The translations under genes and the position numbers were made by a program. Below, in pieces: positions 44,795 through 54,583 of a DNA stretch of 64,000 nt (position 1 is the first letter of the stretch; each line of letters opens with the position of its first letter). The stretch lies in assembly GCA_030160035.1 (NCBI GenBank), contig BSNO01000001.1:434001-498000 (forward strand), given 5' to 3'. A model generated the notes under the pieces. It was not told the DNA's origin and ran no database searches. It worked only from the letters and a program-made list of their open reading frames with translations. Source of the stretch: Rhizobium albus. Lineage in GTDB: Bacteria; Pseudomonadota; Alphaproteobacteria; Rhizobiales; Rhizobiaceae.

Positions 44795-46882
44795 ATGGCG
44801 CAAATCCAGGCCCTTTCCCCGGCATTTCCCAAGAAGCAAGGCCGCGACGTGGGCTTCGCGCTCGGGATCGTAGCTATCCTGGCGATCCTGTTCCTGCCGC
44901 TGCCGCCGATCCTCATCGACATGGGGCTGGCCTTCTCGATCGCTCTGTCCGTCCTGATTCTGATGGTCTCGCTGTGGATCCAGCGGCCGCTTGAATTCTC
45001 GTCGTTTCCGACAATCCTGCTGATTGCCACGATGCTGCGGCTTGCGATGAACATCGCGACGACCCGCATCATCCTGTCCCAGGGTCATGAAGGCACCGAT
45101 GCCGCCGGCAGCGTGATCCACGGCTTCGCGAACCTCGTCATGTCCGGCGACTTCGTGATCGGCCTGATCGTGTTCATGATCCTGATCGTCGTGAACTTCA
45201 TCGTCATCACCAAGGGTGCAACCCGCATCGCGGAAGTCGGCGCGCGCTTTACGCTCGATGCGATCCCCGGCAAGCAGATGTCGATCGATGCAGACCTGTC
45301 GGCCGGTATCATCGATGAAAAGGAAGCGCAGCGCCGCCGCAAGGAACTGGAGGAGGAAAGCTCCTTCTTCGGGTCCATGGATGGTGCGTCTAAATTCGTG
45401 CGCGGCGATGCGATCGCGGGCCTGCTGATCACGGCCATCAACATCTTCGGTGGCATCATCATCGGCTATGCGCGCCACGACATGCCAATCGGCGAAGCTG
45501 CGGACGTGTTCGTGCGCCTGTCCGTCGGCGATGGTCTCGTCACGCAGATCCCGGCGCTGATCGTTTCGCTGGCAGCCGGCCTTCTGGTGGCGCGCGGCGG
45601 CACGACGGGCTCGGCCGACCAGGCCGTTATCGGCCAGCTCAGCCACTATCCGAAGGCACTGATCGTCGCGGCAGTGCTGATGTTCGTGCTGGCGTTCATG
45701 CCCGGCCTGCCGTTTCTGCCTTTCGTCGTACTGGGCGGCATCATGGCTTTCGGTGGCTGGATCATTCCGCGACAGATCGAGGCGCTGAAGCTCGCGGAAG
45801 CTGAGGCCGAGCGCAGCACCAAGATGGAAGAGCAGGCGAAGGAAAAGGACTCGGTCAAGTCCGTCTTGAAGACTGCGGAAGTCGAACTGTTGCTCGGCAA
45901 GCACGTCTCGTCGCGACTGCTCGGAGCGCACCAGGAACTGGCTTTCCGTGTCGGCAAAATGCGCAAGAAGTTCGCGATGCAGTACGGCTTCGTCGTGCCG
46001 GAGATCAAGGTCAGCGACGATTACTCGGTGCCCCAGAAGGGCTACCAGATCCGCATCCACGGCACCGTCGTTGCCGCAAACGAACTGCGCGTCGGCGAAG
46101 TCATGGTCGTCAAGCAGGCCAACCGCATGCCGAGCGTGCCGGGAGACGATATTCGCGAGCCGGCCTTCGGCATGCCGGCCATCTCGATGCCGGAAAGCTT
46201 CACGGAAGATCTCAAGCGCGAAGGCTTTCAGCCGATCGACAACGTCTCCGTCGTTTTGACCCATATGAGCGAAGTCATCCGCAACAACCTGCCGCAGCTT
46301 CTGTCCTACAAGGACATGAAGGTGCTGCTGGAACGGCTCGATCCCGAGTACAAGAAGCTCGCCGACGAGATCTGTTCGTCGCACATGACCTATTCGGGCC
46401 TGCAGGCCGTGCTCAAGCTGCTGCTTGCCGAGCGGGTGTCGATCCGCAACCTGCATCTCATCATCGAAGCGGTCGCCGAGCTTGCGCCGCATGTGCGCAA
46501 GACCGAGCAGATCGTCGAGCATGTGCGTATCCGCATGGCGCAGCAGTTGTGCGGCGACCTTGCCGAAAACGGCGTGTTGCGCGTGCTGCGCCTCGGCAAC
46601 CGGTGGGATCTCGCCTTCCACCAGGCGCTCAAGCGCGACAACAAGGGCGAGGTGGTCGAGTTCGATATCGATCCGCGTCATCTGGAAGAGTTCAGCGAGC
46701 AGGCGACCAAGGTCATCCGCGAGGAACTGGACAAGGGGCGCCCCTTCGTGCTCGTCACCGCACCGGATGCGCGGCCTTACGTGCGCATGATCATCGAACG
46801 CCTCTTTGCGACACTGCCCGTCATTTCGCATGTGGAGATCGCCAAGGGGCTCGAGATCAAGGTTCTGGGCTCGATCTCTTGA
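44795..46882 (+). CDS. flhA: Flagellar export gate protein FlhA
   Basis: Large export-gate protein, 695 residues. The ATG at 44795 ([11 protein letters not shown]) is preferred; a GTG two codons earlier exists. Eight membrane segments lie in the first 330 residues. The FHIPEP-type signature is [20 protein letters not shown], then [20 protein letters not shown] and [17 protein letters not shown]. The cytoplasmic domain (about 350-695) docks substrates and chaperones and includes [20 protein letters not shown]. The stop overlaps the fliR start. Confidence 0.96.
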   Translation: MAQIQALSPAFPKKQGRDVGFALGIVAILAILFLPLPPILIDMGLAFSIALSVLILMVSLWIQRPLEFSSFPTILLIATMLRLAMNIATTRIILSQGHEGTDAAGSVIHGFANLVMSGDFVIGLIVFMILIVVNFIVITKGATRIAEVGARFTLDAIPGKQMSIDADLSAGIIDEKEAQRRRKELEEESSFFGSMDGASKFVRGDAIAGLLITAINIFGGIIIGYARHDMPIGEAADVFVRLSVGDGLVTQIPALIVSLAAGLLVARGGTTGSADQAVIGQLSHYPKALIVAAVLMFVLAFMPGLPFLPFVVLGGIMAFGGWIIPRQIEALKLAEAEAERSTKMEEQAKEKDSVKSVLKTAEVELLLGKHVSSRLLGAHQELAFRVGKMRKKFAMQYGFVVPEIKVSDDYSVPQKGYQIRIHGTVVAANELRVGEVMVVKQANRMPSVPGDDIREPAFGMPAISMPESFTEDLKREGFQPIDNVSVVLTHMSEVIRNNLPQLLSYKDMKVLLERLDPEYKKLADEICSSHMTYSGLQAVLKLLLAERVSIRNLHLIIEAVAELAPHVRKTEQIVEHVRIRMAQQLCGDLAENGVLRVLRLGNRWDLAFHQALKRDNKGEVVEFDIDPRHLEEFSEQATKVIREELDKGRPFVLVTAPDARPYVRMIIERLFATLPVISHVEIAKGLEIKVLGSIS

Positions 46883-47631
46883 TCACGGATCCCGAAGGCT
46901 CCGTCCTCGCTCTTTTCGCGGCATTCTGCCGGATCGGCGCCTGCTTCATGCTGCTGCCGGGCTTCGGCACCATTCGCGTGCCGCTGCAGGTCAGGCTCTT
47001 CATCGCCATCGGTATTTCCTTTGCGCTCGCGCCGCTCATGTGGGACCAGATTTATCCGCGCGTTTCGGAAGGTGGTCCGGGTTACATCGGCATCGTCGGC
47101 GTCGAGCTTCTCATCGGATCGGTCATCGGGCTGCTTGCGCGCTACTACGTGGCGGCATTGCAATTTGCCGGTTCGGTCATCTCCATGGTCATCGGCTTCA
47201 ACGGCATGCCGGGTGGCGGCATCGAGGACATGGAGCAGCACACCGACCTGTCGCGGCTGATCAGCTTCACCGGCATTCTCATGCTGTTCATGCTCGATTT
47301 CCACCACGTGGTGATCGTGTCGCTGACGAGCTCCTACGATTTCATGCCGCTCGGCCTCGCGTTCGACTCCCAGCTGGCTTTGGTATCCTTGACCGACACG
47401 CTGCTCGCGTCGTTCCGGCTGGTGCTGCAACTGTCGAGCCCGTTCATCATCTACGGTCTGGTTTTCAACCTTTCTGTCGGCCTCGTGAACAAGCTCGCGC
47501 CCCAGATACCGGTCTACTTCATCTCACTGCCTTTCCTCATCGCCGGCGGGCTGCTGCTGATCTATTTCGGCTCGGGCGATTTCTTCCGCCTGTTCGCTGC
47601 CGGCTTCGAACCGATCTTCATGGAGCGTTGA
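46879..47631 (+). CDS. fliR: Flagellar export gate protein FliR
   Basis: Export gate subunit, 250 residues with about six membrane segments. The TTG at 46879 overlaps the flhA stop (TTGA) and begins [20 protein letters not shown]; no ATG or GTG lies close upstream in frame. Motifs include [20 protein letters not shown] and [15 protein letters not shown], with the final [13 protein letters not shown]. Confidence 0.93.
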   Translation: MITDPEGSVLALFAAFCRIGACFMLLPGFGTIRVPLQVRLFIAIGISFALAPLMWDQIYPRVSEGGPGYIGIVGVELLIGSVIGLLARYYVAALQFAGSVISMVIGFNGMPGGGIEDMEQHTDLSRLISFTGILMLFMLDFHHVVIVSLTSSYDFMPLGLAFDSQLALVSLTDTLLASFRLVLQLSSPFIIYGLVFNLSVGLVNKLAPQIPVYFISLPFLIAGGLLLIYFGSGDFFRLFAAGFEPIFMER

Positions 47632-47632
47632 C

Positions 47633-48049
47633 ATGAGCGCCGAGCGCTACGCCAAGCTGAAGCGTCTTGCGGCCGTTCAGCGACAGATGGAGCGGGTGGC
47701 CGATGTCGAGCTCGCGGACATCATGCGGGAGCGCGCGCTTGTTGCGGACAAGATGGATGCGCTTGTCAGCGCGCTCGCTTCGCCGAAGCCGGTTCATGCG
47801 AACTTCTCCAAGCTCTACGGCGCGCAGATCGGCAAGCTCAAGGTGCGCGACCAGATCCTGACTGGCCGCATGCAGTTGCAGCAGAAGAAGGTCATGTCCG
47901 AGAAGGCGAAAGCGGACAGGCTCGAGGAGTCGACGGCCACGGCGCTGGGCGAGGTGGAGCGAGAGAAGCAGGAGGCCGAACTTGAGCAACTGCTTGAATG
48001 CATTGGCGCTATCGACGCTCAAGCCTCCCGTAAGTTTCAAGGCTCATAG
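47633..48049 (+). CDS. FliJ-like coiled-coil protein
   Basis: 138 residues starting one base after fliR. Nearly the whole protein is predicted coiled coil, rich in Lys/Glu/Ala (KLKRLAAVQRQMERVADVEL, then MQLQQKKVMSEKAKADRLEE and SAT-type heptads). This is the profile of FliJ, the central stalk of the FliI ATPase, and no other FliJ candidate is seen in the window. Assignment is by shape and context only. Confidence 0.65.
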   Translation: MSAERYAKLKRLAAVQRQMERVADVELADIMRERALVADKMDALVSALASPKPVHANFSKLYGAQIGKLKVRDQILTGRMQLQQKKVMSEKAKADRLEESTATALGEVEREKQEAELEQLLECIGAIDAQASRKFQGS

Positions 48050-48149
48050 TCACGCCATGTTGATTTGACGGTGCGTCGATGCAGATCGCGCCGAAACGTT
48101 CCAGCACTGAAGGCTTGTCCATGATGGACGGCGCAGCGCTTCAGCGACG

Positions 48150-48716
48150 GTGCATATCTTGGCCATCTCTCCCGCGAGCGACATCATTCTCGACGTCATC
48201 AACGCAGCAGATCCGTCGAGCGTGCGCGAAGCCCACCGCGCCCTGACGCAGAAGGCCGCCAATGGTACGCAGTCGGCGTCCATCGAGTTTTCGATCGCCC
48301 GCGATGGCGGAGCGGCCGCCCGAACCGGCCGAGGCGCACTGTCGCCAGCCGACGATGCGATGAAGACCTACCGCGACTTCGAAGCGATGGTCCTGCAGAC
48401 TTTCGTGAAATCGATGCTGCCCCAGGATGCCGAGGAAATCTTTGGCGAAGGGACCGCGGGCGAAATCTGGAAAGGCATGATGGCCGAACACCTCGGCCGC
48501 ATGATCTCCGAGGGTGGCGGCATCGGCATTGCCGAGCAGCTCGCGCCGGATGGCGCCCGCGTGACAGCCGAAGGACGGCTGGTATCACCCCACACACCGG
48601 ACGCGGCACGCGACCGTGCGACCATGATGCTTGAAGAATTGCAGCGCACGACGCTGAACGACTGGAAAGATATTGAGGGACGGGAACGCTCTGAAGCAGC
48701 GGACAATCACGCCTAA
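48150..48716 (+). CDS. flgJ: FlgJ-type rod-binding protein (no muramidase domain)
   Basis: 188 residues from the GTG at 48150; a TTG at 48159 is an alternative. The middle carries the rod-binding domain of FlgJ N-termini: KTYRDFEAMVLQTFVKSMLP, then TAGEIWKGMMAEHLGRMISE and GGGIGIAEQL. The C-terminal glucosaminidase domain of enteric FlgJ is absent, which fits the separate transglycosylase at 37836. Confidence 0.82.
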   Translation: MHILAISPASDIILDVINAADPSSVREAHRALTQKAANGTQSASIEFSIARDGGAAARTGRGALSPADDAMKTYRDFEAMVLQTFVKSMLPQDAEEIFGEGTAGEIWKGMMAEHLGRMISEGGGIGIAEQLAPDGARVTAEGRLVSPHTPDAARDRATMMLEELQRTTLNDWKDIEGRERSEAADNHA

Positions 48717-48764
48717 GCTTCAGGCAGACCACTTGCTTTGCCGATAACAATGAAAAGGCCAGAC

Positions 48765-49130
48765 ATGGAAACCAACGGCACTGAACTGAGAATCTCCGGC
48801 GTACTGGGCCGGCTGGAAGCCGTGCTTGAGCGCGAGAACTCGCTTATCGGCACCGATGCTCGGTTCGACATCACCGCATCGAACGCCCAGAAGAGCCGCT
48901 GCCTTTACGAACTGAATTTGCTCATGAAGTCGATGGAGCCGTCCGATCTGCCGCGTGCGGCGGGGGATCGTCTGATCCGTCTGCGCAGCGTGGTCGAAAC
49001 CAACGCGACTCGCGTCAAGGCCCATATGGAAGCCGTGCGCGACGTGACTGACCTGATCAACGAGGCTGTCCAGGCCGCTGAAGCCGATGGCACCTATTCC
49101 ATGGATACCTTCAGGCCCGCAGCACAATGA
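48765..49130 (+). CDS. FlgN-like export chaperone
   Basis: 121 residues from the ATG at 48765 (AAGG 6 bases upstream); earlier starts at 48738 or 48750 are open. All-helical, with ISGVLGRLEAVLERENSLIG at the start, as in FlgN family proteins that hold FlgK and FlgL before export. NAQKSRCLYELNLLMKSMEP follows. The stop overlaps the next gene by 4 bases. Confidence 0.7.
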   Translation: METNGTELRISGVLGRLEAVLERENSLIGTDARFDITASNAQKSRCLYELNLLMKSMEPSDLPRAAGDRLIRLRSVVETNATRVKAHMEAVRDVTDLINEAVQAAEADGTYSMDTFRPAAQ

Positions 49131-49672
49131 TCAAGCTTGCGCTCACCGCCGTCTGGATCTGCGCCGTTACGCTCGGCGCGGTCTATTTCGCGATCCAGAC
49201 ATCGACGACCAACGAAGCGGAGGCTGCCGTGCCTCCTCCGTTCTTCGGTGGCCTCGACTATGTGCGCGGTGAGGTGATTTCGGTTCCCGTCATTCGCGAT
49301 GGCGCGGTGCAGGGCTATTTCCTGGCCCGTCTGGTTTTCACTGCCGAGCCTGAGAAACTCGCAAAGCTCTCCATCCAGCCGCAGACGCTGATCACGGATG
49401 AGCTCTATACCCACCTGATGGGCAATCCGAATATCGATTTCACGACGATGGAAACCTTCGACCTGACGCAGTTCCGCGAAGGCGTACGTGATGCGCTGAA
49501 CGCACGGGTCGGGGAAAAGATCTTCCACGAGATCATCATCGAGCAGGTGGACTACCTGACCAAGGAAGAAATCCGCTCCAACATGCAGCGTCGCCGCCCG
49601 GCCGCGCCCGCATCGGCAACTGCCACGGCGCCGGCGGAACCGGCTGCAACGGAAGAACCCGCAGCCCATTGA
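49127..49672 (+). CDS. Single-pass periplasmic protein, FliL-like
   Basis: 181 residues overlapping the FlgN-like gene. N-terminal TM at about 4-24 (LALTAVWICAVTLGAVYFAI). A periplasmic domain follows with YFLARLVFTAEPEKLAKLSI and TQFREGVRDALNARVGEKIF, then HEIIIEQVDYLTKEEIR, a pattern reminiscent of FliL (strand, long helix, strand). A Pro/Ala-rich tail ends the protein. The true FliL is at 21558, so this would be a second member with an unknown task. Not a firm family assignment. Confidence 0.65.
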   Translation: MIKLALTAVWICAVTLGAVYFAIQTSTTNEAEAAVPPPFFGGLDYVRGEVISVPVIRDGAVQGYFLARLVFTAEPEKLAKLSIQPQTLITDELYTHLMGNPNIDFTTMETFDLTQFREGVRDALNARVGEKIFHEIIIEQVDYLTKEEIRSNMQRRRPAAPASATATAPAEPAATEEPAAH

Positions 49673-49761
49673 ACCACAAAGCCTGAATTTCTGGACTCGA
49701 CGGTTGATTTTCTCGTCGCGATAGCGTCAACGCCTGCCTGACGCACAATGCGGAGAGCAGG

Positions 49762-50664
49762 ATGACGGCGCAAATCCTCGACGGCAAAGAGATCGCCAAG
49801 GGCGTGATCGCCAGGGTGAAATCGGAAACCGAGGCGCTCGTGCACGCGACCGGCGTGACGCCGGGGCTTGCGGTCATCATCGTCGGCGACGATCCGGCAA
49901 GCCACGTCTACGTGTCTTCCAAAAGCCGCATGGCAAAAGAGTGCGGCTTCCGTTCGAGCCAGTACACGCTGGAGGCGACGACCAGCCAGGAAGAGCTTGC
50001 GGCTCTCGTTGCAAAGCTCAACGCCGACACTTCGGTCCACGGCATTCTCGTCCAGCTGCCCCTGCCGGCAGGGCTCGATGCCGATGCCATTATCCAGGCG
50101 ATCGATCCCGCCAAGGACGTCGACGGCTTGGGCGTCGCCAATGCCGGCAAGCTGATGACCGGCGATCTCAAGACAGGCCTGATCTCCTGCACGCCGGCGG
50201 GCGCGATGGTGTTCGTGCGTCAAGTGCACGGCCATGACCTCTCAGGTCTCGATGCCGTGGTGATCGGCCGGTCCAACCTGTTCGGCAAGCCGATGGCCGC
50301 GCTTCTTCTTGCCGCCAATGCGACGGTGACGACGGCTCATTCGCGCACTAAGGATCTTGCCGCCCATTGCAGGCGTGCGGATATTCTGGTCGCTGCGGTG
50401 GGCCGCCCGCAAATGGTGCAGGGCGACTGGATCAAGCCGGGCGCGACCGTGATCGATGTCGGCATCAATCGCATCGATGCGCCGGAGCGCGGCGAGGGGA
50501 AGACGCGCCTCGTCGGCGACGTGGATTTTCAGGCAGCCGAGCAGGTCGCAGGCACCCTAACGCCGGTGCCGGGCGGTGTCGGACCGATGACCATCGCCAT
50601 GCTGATGGCCAACACCGTGATCGCGGCTCACCGCGCCGCAGGCCGCGAACCGCCGGTCTTCTGA
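49762..50664 (+). CDS. folD: Bifunctional methylene-THF dehydrogenase / cyclohydrolase FolD
   Basis: Folate one-carbon enzyme, 300 residues. Conserved active-site pair Y50 and K54 ([17 protein letters not shown]). [20 protein letters not shown], the CTPAGAM loop, and [20 protein letters not shown] (NADP-binding) are all visible. The C-terminal [20 protein letters not shown] and [16 protein letters not shown] are typical. Not part of the motility operon; this gene also follows the flagellar locus in related rhizobia. Confidence 0.96.
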   Translation: MTAQILDGKEIAKGVIARVKSETEALVHATGVTPGLAVIIVGDDPASHVYVSSKSRMAKECGFRSSQYTLEATTSQEELAALVAKLNADTSVHGILVQLPLPAGLDADAIIQAIDPAKDVDGLGVANAGKLMTGDLKTGLISCTPAGAMVFVRQVHGHDLSGLDAVVIGRSNLFGKPMAALLLAANATVTTAHSRTKDLAAHCRRADILVAAVGRPQMVQGDWIKPGATVIDVGINRIDAPERGEGKTRLVGDVDFQAAEQVAGTLTPVPGGVGPMTIAMLMANTVIAAHRAAGREPPVF

Positions 50665-50679
50665 CAGCGCTTATGAAAC

Positions 50680-51738
50680 TCAGCCGGCCCGTTGCTGGCG
50701 GCTGATGTCCAGTTCCGTTGGAGCAGGGCCGGTCGAGGCGCGCATGATCAGTTCCACCGGCCACACTTCCTGCTGCTGATCGAGTTTCGAGCCAGCCACG
50801 GCATCGATGAGCCGTTCTCCAATGCGCGCACCGGCAGCCCGGATGGACGACCGCGTCGTCGTCAGCGGTGTCGTGAAGTTTTCGGGCTTCAGGTAGGGGA
50901 ACACGTCGTCATGCGCGATCAGCGAGATGTCGCGGCCGACCTTCAGGCCGCGCTGGTTGATGGCGCGGACGGCGCCGAGCGCCAAGAGCATGCTCGAGCA
51001 CAGAACGGCAGTCGGAGGCTCCTCGGTCTCCAGGCAGCGGACCATGCCGCGATACCCATTCTCCTCGGTCATCGCGAATTCCTGGCAGTGCGCCGGGTTC
51101 AGGTTCAGGTCGCGAGTTTTCAGCGCTTCTTCGAGGCCCGCGCGCCTGGCGATCGCGAAGGTCAGGTAGTCCGGCCCGTTGAGAAGCGCGATCCGGCGAT
51201 GCCCCAGTTGCAACAGAAGATCGGCAGCATCGCGGAAGGCACCGTGATTGTCGATGTCGAGCAACGGATAGTCGTGCGGCCCGTCGCTTGCCGCGCGCCC
51301 GTGGACGACGAAGGGCAACTTCAAGGATTTCAGGAGATCGATGCGGGTATCGTTTCGGCGCGTATAGGCGAGGAATATGGCATCGACGCTGCCGCTCGCC
51401 GCGAGCTTGCGGAATGTGGCTTCCTCATCTTCCGGCCGGCTCGGGTGAACGACGAGGAGGATGTCTTCCGACACGCAGACTTCGCCGAGTCCTGACAGAA
51501 ATTCGGAGAAATGCAGGTCGGTGTCACGCCCTGGACTGGAGGGCATGATAACGCCGATCGAGCCCGCCTTGCCTGTTGCCAGACGCTGAGCCGCCCGGTT
51601 CGGACGATAACCGGTCGCCTGCACGGCTTGCAGAACGCGTTGACGCGTGCGCTCATTGACTTCAGGATAGCCGTTCAGGGCACGACTGACCGTCGTTTGA
51701 GAGAGGCTCAGATGCTTGGCCAGCTCTTTGAGGTTCAC
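50680..51738 (-). CDS. aglR: LacI-family transcriptional regulator of the agl operon (AglR-like)
   Basis: About 352 residues. The N-terminal LacI HTH reads VNLKELAKHLSLSQTTVSRA and LNGYPEVNERTRQRV. The sugar-sensing periplasmic-binding-protein-like domain fills the rest (GSIGVIMPSSPGRDTDLHFS; RRIALLNGPDYLTFAIARRA). The GTG at 51738 is preferred because GGGGAG lies 8 bases before it; a GTG at 51747 would add three residues. Divergent from aglE, with two AAAGCGCTTT palindromes in the shared region, the form expected for its operators. Confidence 0.88.
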   Translation of the reverse strand: MNLKELAKHLSLSQTTVSRALNGYPEVNERTRQRVLQAVQATGYRPNRAAQRLATGKAGSIGVIMPSSPGRDTDLHFSEFLSGLGEVCVSEDILLVVHPSRPEDEEATFRKLAASGSVDAIFLAYTRRNDTRIDLLKSLKLPFVVHGRAASDGPHDYPLLDIDNHGAFRDAADLLLQLGHRRIALLNGPDYLTFAIARRAGLEEALKTRDLNLNPAHCQEFAMTEENGYRGMVRCLETEEPPTAVLCSSMLLALGAVRAINQRGLKVGRDISLIAHDDVFPYLKPENFTTPLTTTRSSIRAAGARIGERLIDAVAGSKLDQQQEVWPVELIMRASTGPAPTELDISRQQRAG

Positions 51739-51775
51739 GGCCGTCACTCCCCAGGTTCGGCATGCTGCATTGCAC

Positions 51776-51787
51776 CAAAGCGCTTTG
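51776..51787. promoter_or_regulatory. LacI-type operator O1
   Basis: Perfect 12-base palindrome CAAAGCGCTTTG next to the aglR start. The core AAAGCGCTTT is shared with the second site at 51972-51985. Confidence 0.8.
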
Positions 51788-51971
51788 ACAAACGCCCTCC
51801 TGTCAGTGGCGAAGAAGCGTTTGCAGATCGCTGCAATGGGTCAGATTTCAGTGTGATGATACCCGCTTATTCATCATAAGCTACCGAGAACAGAGCGATA
51901 GTCGCGTAATTCAGGAGTTTATTAATTGGGAGCCTTGACTTGCAGCGCATCATCCAATCTTGTCGCTGCGA

Positions 51972-51985
51972 CCAAAGCGCTTTGG
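51972..51985. promoter_or_regulatory. LacI-type operator O2
   Basis: Perfect 14-base palindrome CCAAAGCGCTTTGG, about 97 bases upstream of the aglE ATG. Centre-to-centre distance from O1 is 197 bases, close to a whole number of helical turns, which would permit looping. Confidence 0.82.
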
Positions 51986-52082
51986 ATTTTATGCCGCTCG
52001 TTGCAGTGGCCATTTGCTCGACGTTATGGTCTCTGATCAAAAGCATGCGTTCAGACGATTGAATTGACTGGGAGGGAACCCG

Positions 52083-53435
52083 ATGAAGAACTGGCTGATG
52101 ATGAGCGTTGCCGCCGTGGCCTTGACCGCGGGCACGGCGAGCGCTCAGGAATTGATTTTCGCACCTGGTGAAGACGATCGTTTCAACTGGGAAAGCTTCG
52201 AGGCATTCTCTGAAGCGCACGATCTCGAAGGCGAGAGCCTGACGATCTTCGGACCATGGCGCGGGGAGGACCAGGCGCTGTTCGAAAGCGTCGCCGCCTA
52301 TTTCGAGGAAGCGACCGGCGTCACCGTCAATTACTCGTCCTCCGAGAACTACGAGCAGCAGATCGTCATCGACACCGAGGCCGGCAGCCCGCCGGATGTC
52401 GCGATCCTGCCGCAGCCAGGCCTGATTGCCGATCTCGCGTCGAAAGGGCAATTGACGCCGCTTGGGGACGAAGCACGCGACTGGATCAACGAAAACTACG
52501 CCGCCGGTGAAAGCTGGGTCGATCTCGGCACCTACGAGGGCCCGGACGGCGAGGCATTCTACGCGTTTCCCTACAAGATCGATCTGAAGTCCATCGTCTG
52601 GTACATCCCCGACAATTTCGCCGATGCCGGATATGAGGTTCCCGAAACCTACGAAGATCTGAAGGCGCTGACCGAGCAGATCGCCGCCGATGGGTACACC
52701 CCATGGTGCATCGGGCTCGGTTCAGGCGGTGCGACGGGCTGGCCCGCCACCGACTGGGTGGAAGACCTGATGCTGCGCACCCAGGAGCCTGAAGTCTACG
52801 ACCAGTGGGTCACCAACGAGATCCCCTTCAACGACCCGGCGGTCATCGGCGCGATCGAGGAATTCGGCTTCTTCGCCAAGAACAACGATTTCGTGCAGGG
52901 CGGAAGCCAGGCCGTCGGCTCGACTGATTTCCGCGAAAGTCCGAACGGCATGTTCGCATCGCCGCCGGAATGTTTCATGCACCGCCAGGCATCGTTCATC
53001 TCGTCCTTCTTCCCGGAAGGCACAGAGCTTGGTCTCGATGCGGACTTCTTCTACCTTCCGGCCTCGGCCGAAAACGATCTCGGCCGCCCGGTGCTCGGGG
53101 CCGGCACGCTCGCGATGCTGACACGGGATACGGAGGCTGGCCGCGCCTTCATCAAGTTCCTGCAGACGCCGATCGCACATGAGGTCTGGATGGCACAGTC
53201 GGGCTTCCTGACGCCCTACACGGGCGCCAATCTCGAAGCCTATGCCAATGATGCGCTCCGTCGTCAGGGCGAAATCCTGACCGAAGCAACGACATTCCGC
53301 TTCGATGCCTCGGACCTGATGCCGGGTGCGATCGGTGCGGGCGCTTTCTGGACGGCGATGATCGACTATGTCGGCGGCGCTTCCGCCGAAGACGTCACGA
53401 CGGCAGTCCAGAATTCCTGGGACTCCATCAAGTAG
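52083..53435 (+). CDS. aglE: Alpha-glucoside ABC transporter substrate-binding protein AglE
   Basis: 450-residue periplasmic binding protein with a clear signal peptide (LMMSVAAVALTAGTASAQ). Features of family 1 extracellular solute-binding proteins are present: GSPPDVAILPQPGLIADLAS, FPYKIDLKSIVWYIPDNF and PPECFMHRQASFIS. First gene of aglE-F-G-A-K, the rhizobial system for sucrose, maltose, trehalose and related alpha-glucosides; the exact substrate is inferred from S. meliloti agl. Confidence 0.93.
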   Translation: MKNWLMMSVAAVALTAGTASAQELIFAPGEDDRFNWESFEAFSEAHDLEGESLTIFGPWRGEDQALFESVAAYFEEATGVTVNYSSSENYEQQIVIDTEAGSPPDVAILPQPGLIADLASKGQLTPLGDEARDWINENYAAGESWVDLGTYEGPDGEAFYAFPYKIDLKSIVWYIPDNFADAGYEVPETYEDLKALTEQIAADGYTPWCIGLGSGGATGWPATDWVEDLMLRTQEPEVYDQWVTNEIPFNDPAVIGAIEEFGFFAKNNDFVQGGSQAVGSTDFRESPNGMFASPPECFMHRQASFISSFFPEGTELGLDADFFYLPASAENDLGRPVLGAGTLAMLTRDTEAGRAFIKFLQTPIAHEVWMAQSGFLTPYTGANLEAYANDALRRQGEILTEATTFRFDASDLMPGAIGAGAFWTAMIDYVGGASAEDVTTAVQNSWDSIK

Positions 53436-53448
53436 CACCGTTCAAGCT

Positions 53449-53474
53449 GCCGGCTTCCTCTCGAGGGAGCCGGC
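53449..53474 (+). promoter_or_regulatory. Intercistronic stem-loop after aglE
   Basis: 12-base arms GCCGGCTTCCTC (53449-53460) and GAGGGAGCCGGC (53463-53474), complementary except for one G-U pair. No T run follows. A hairpin directly after a binding-protein gene usually stabilises that part of the mRNA, giving excess binding protein over permease. Confidence 0.65.
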
Positions 53475-53571
53475 TGGCTCGGCGCGCGGCATGACGCACA
53501 CGCGCGGGGCATAGCATACCCTGACCAAAGCCATGGCAGCCGAAGGGGCGGCCAAAGGGGAGGCTGATCGC

Positions 53572-54582
53572 ATGGAACAGCTTGCAGGTGCACTCGTCAC
53601 CGTCGTCATCGGCGTCTTGGGATGCGCAGCCTATTTCTTCGGCTCCAACTTCCTGCTCGATGCGGCATTTCCGTCGCGGGGGCGCGATCCCCTGACCGCC
53701 GCGCGCAACATGCGACGCGCCAATGCCATCCGCCCCTGGCTCTTTCTCGGGCCGGCGCTTCTCGTGCTCGGCATCTATCTCGTCTACCCGGTGTTTGAAT
53801 CCCTGCGGCTCTCGCTGCACGACCGGTCCGGCCGCAACTTCGTCGGCCTCTCCAACTATGTCTGGATGGCCAACAATCCGGGCTTCCGGGAGTCCATGTT
53901 CAACAACATGCTCTGGCTGCTCTTCGTGCCGGCCTTGTCGACCTTCCTCGGGCTCGTCATCGCTGCGCTCACGGACCGCATCTGGTGGGGCAACATCGCC
54001 AAGTCGCTGATCTTCATGCCGATGGCGATCTCCTTCGTCGGCGCATCGGTGATCTGGAAATTCATCTACGACTACCGTGCCGCAGGCTCCGAGCAGATCG
54101 GCATCCTCAACGCCATCGTCGTCTATTTCGGCGGTGAGCCGCAGGCATGGATCACCATCCCCTTCTGGAACAACTTCTTTCTCATGATCATCCTCGTCTG
54201 GATCCAGACGGGTTTTGCGATGGTCATCCTTTCGGCGGCACTGCGCGGCATTCCCGACGAGACGATCGAGGCGGCGGTCATCGATGGGGCCAACGGCTTT
54301 CAGATATTCTTCAAGATCATGATCCCGCAGATCTGGGGCACGATCGCGGTCGTCTGGACGACGATCACGATCCTGGTTCTCAAGGTCTTCGACATCGTGC
54401 TTGCGATGACGAACGGGCAATGGAACACGCAGGTTCTGGCCAATCTCATGTTCGACTGGATGTTCCGCGGTGGCGGCGATTTCGGGCGCGGCGCGGCGAT
54501 CGCCATGGTGATCATGGTGCTGGTCATCCCGATCATGGTGTGGAACATCCGCCGCGCCAGCGCCGAAATGGAGGGCCGCTGA
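53572..54582 (+). CDS. aglF: Alpha-glucoside ABC transporter permease AglF
   Basis: Inner-membrane permease of about 336 residues. The ATG at 53572 has GGGGAGG 9 bases upstream; an ATG at 53533 adds 13 residues and has no better signal. An N-terminal TM pair precedes the usual MalF-type core. The EAA loop that docks on the ATPase is EAAVIDGANGFQIFFKIMIP. Works with AglG and AglK. Confidence 0.93.
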   Translation: MEQLAGALVTVVIGVLGCAAYFFGSNFLLDAAFPSRGRDPLTAARNMRRANAIRPWLFLGPALLVLGIYLVYPVFESLRLSLHDRSGRNFVGLSNYVWMANNPGFRESMFNNMLWLLFVPALSTFLGLVIAALTDRIWWGNIAKSLIFMPMAISFVGASVIWKFIYDYRAAGSEQIGILNAIVVYFGGEPQAWITIPFWNNFFLMIILVWIQTGFAMVILSAALRGIPDETIEAAVIDGANGFQIFFKIMIPQIWGTIAVVWTTITILVLKVFDIVLAMTNGQWNTQVLANLMFDWMFRGGGDFGRGAAIAMVIMVLVIPIMVWNIRRASAEMEGR

Positions 54583-54583
54583 G

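Larger units (their letters stand above)
51748..52082. promoter_or_regulatory. Divergent aglR-aglE control region
   Basis: 335 bases without a gene. Two LacI-type palindromes frame it, one 29 bases from the aglR GTG at 51747 and one about 100 bases before aglE. It also contains a strong Shine-Dalgarno GGGAGGGA just upstream of the aglE ATG. A moderately AT-rich stretch (51855-51950) is the likely promoter zone. Confidence 0.6.

Noticed and set aside
44717-46831. Very long open frame on the minus strand opposite flhA
   Set aside because: It is a His/Asp/Arg-rich shadow frame created by GC-rich codon use of flhA, without family motifs or a credible ribosome site.
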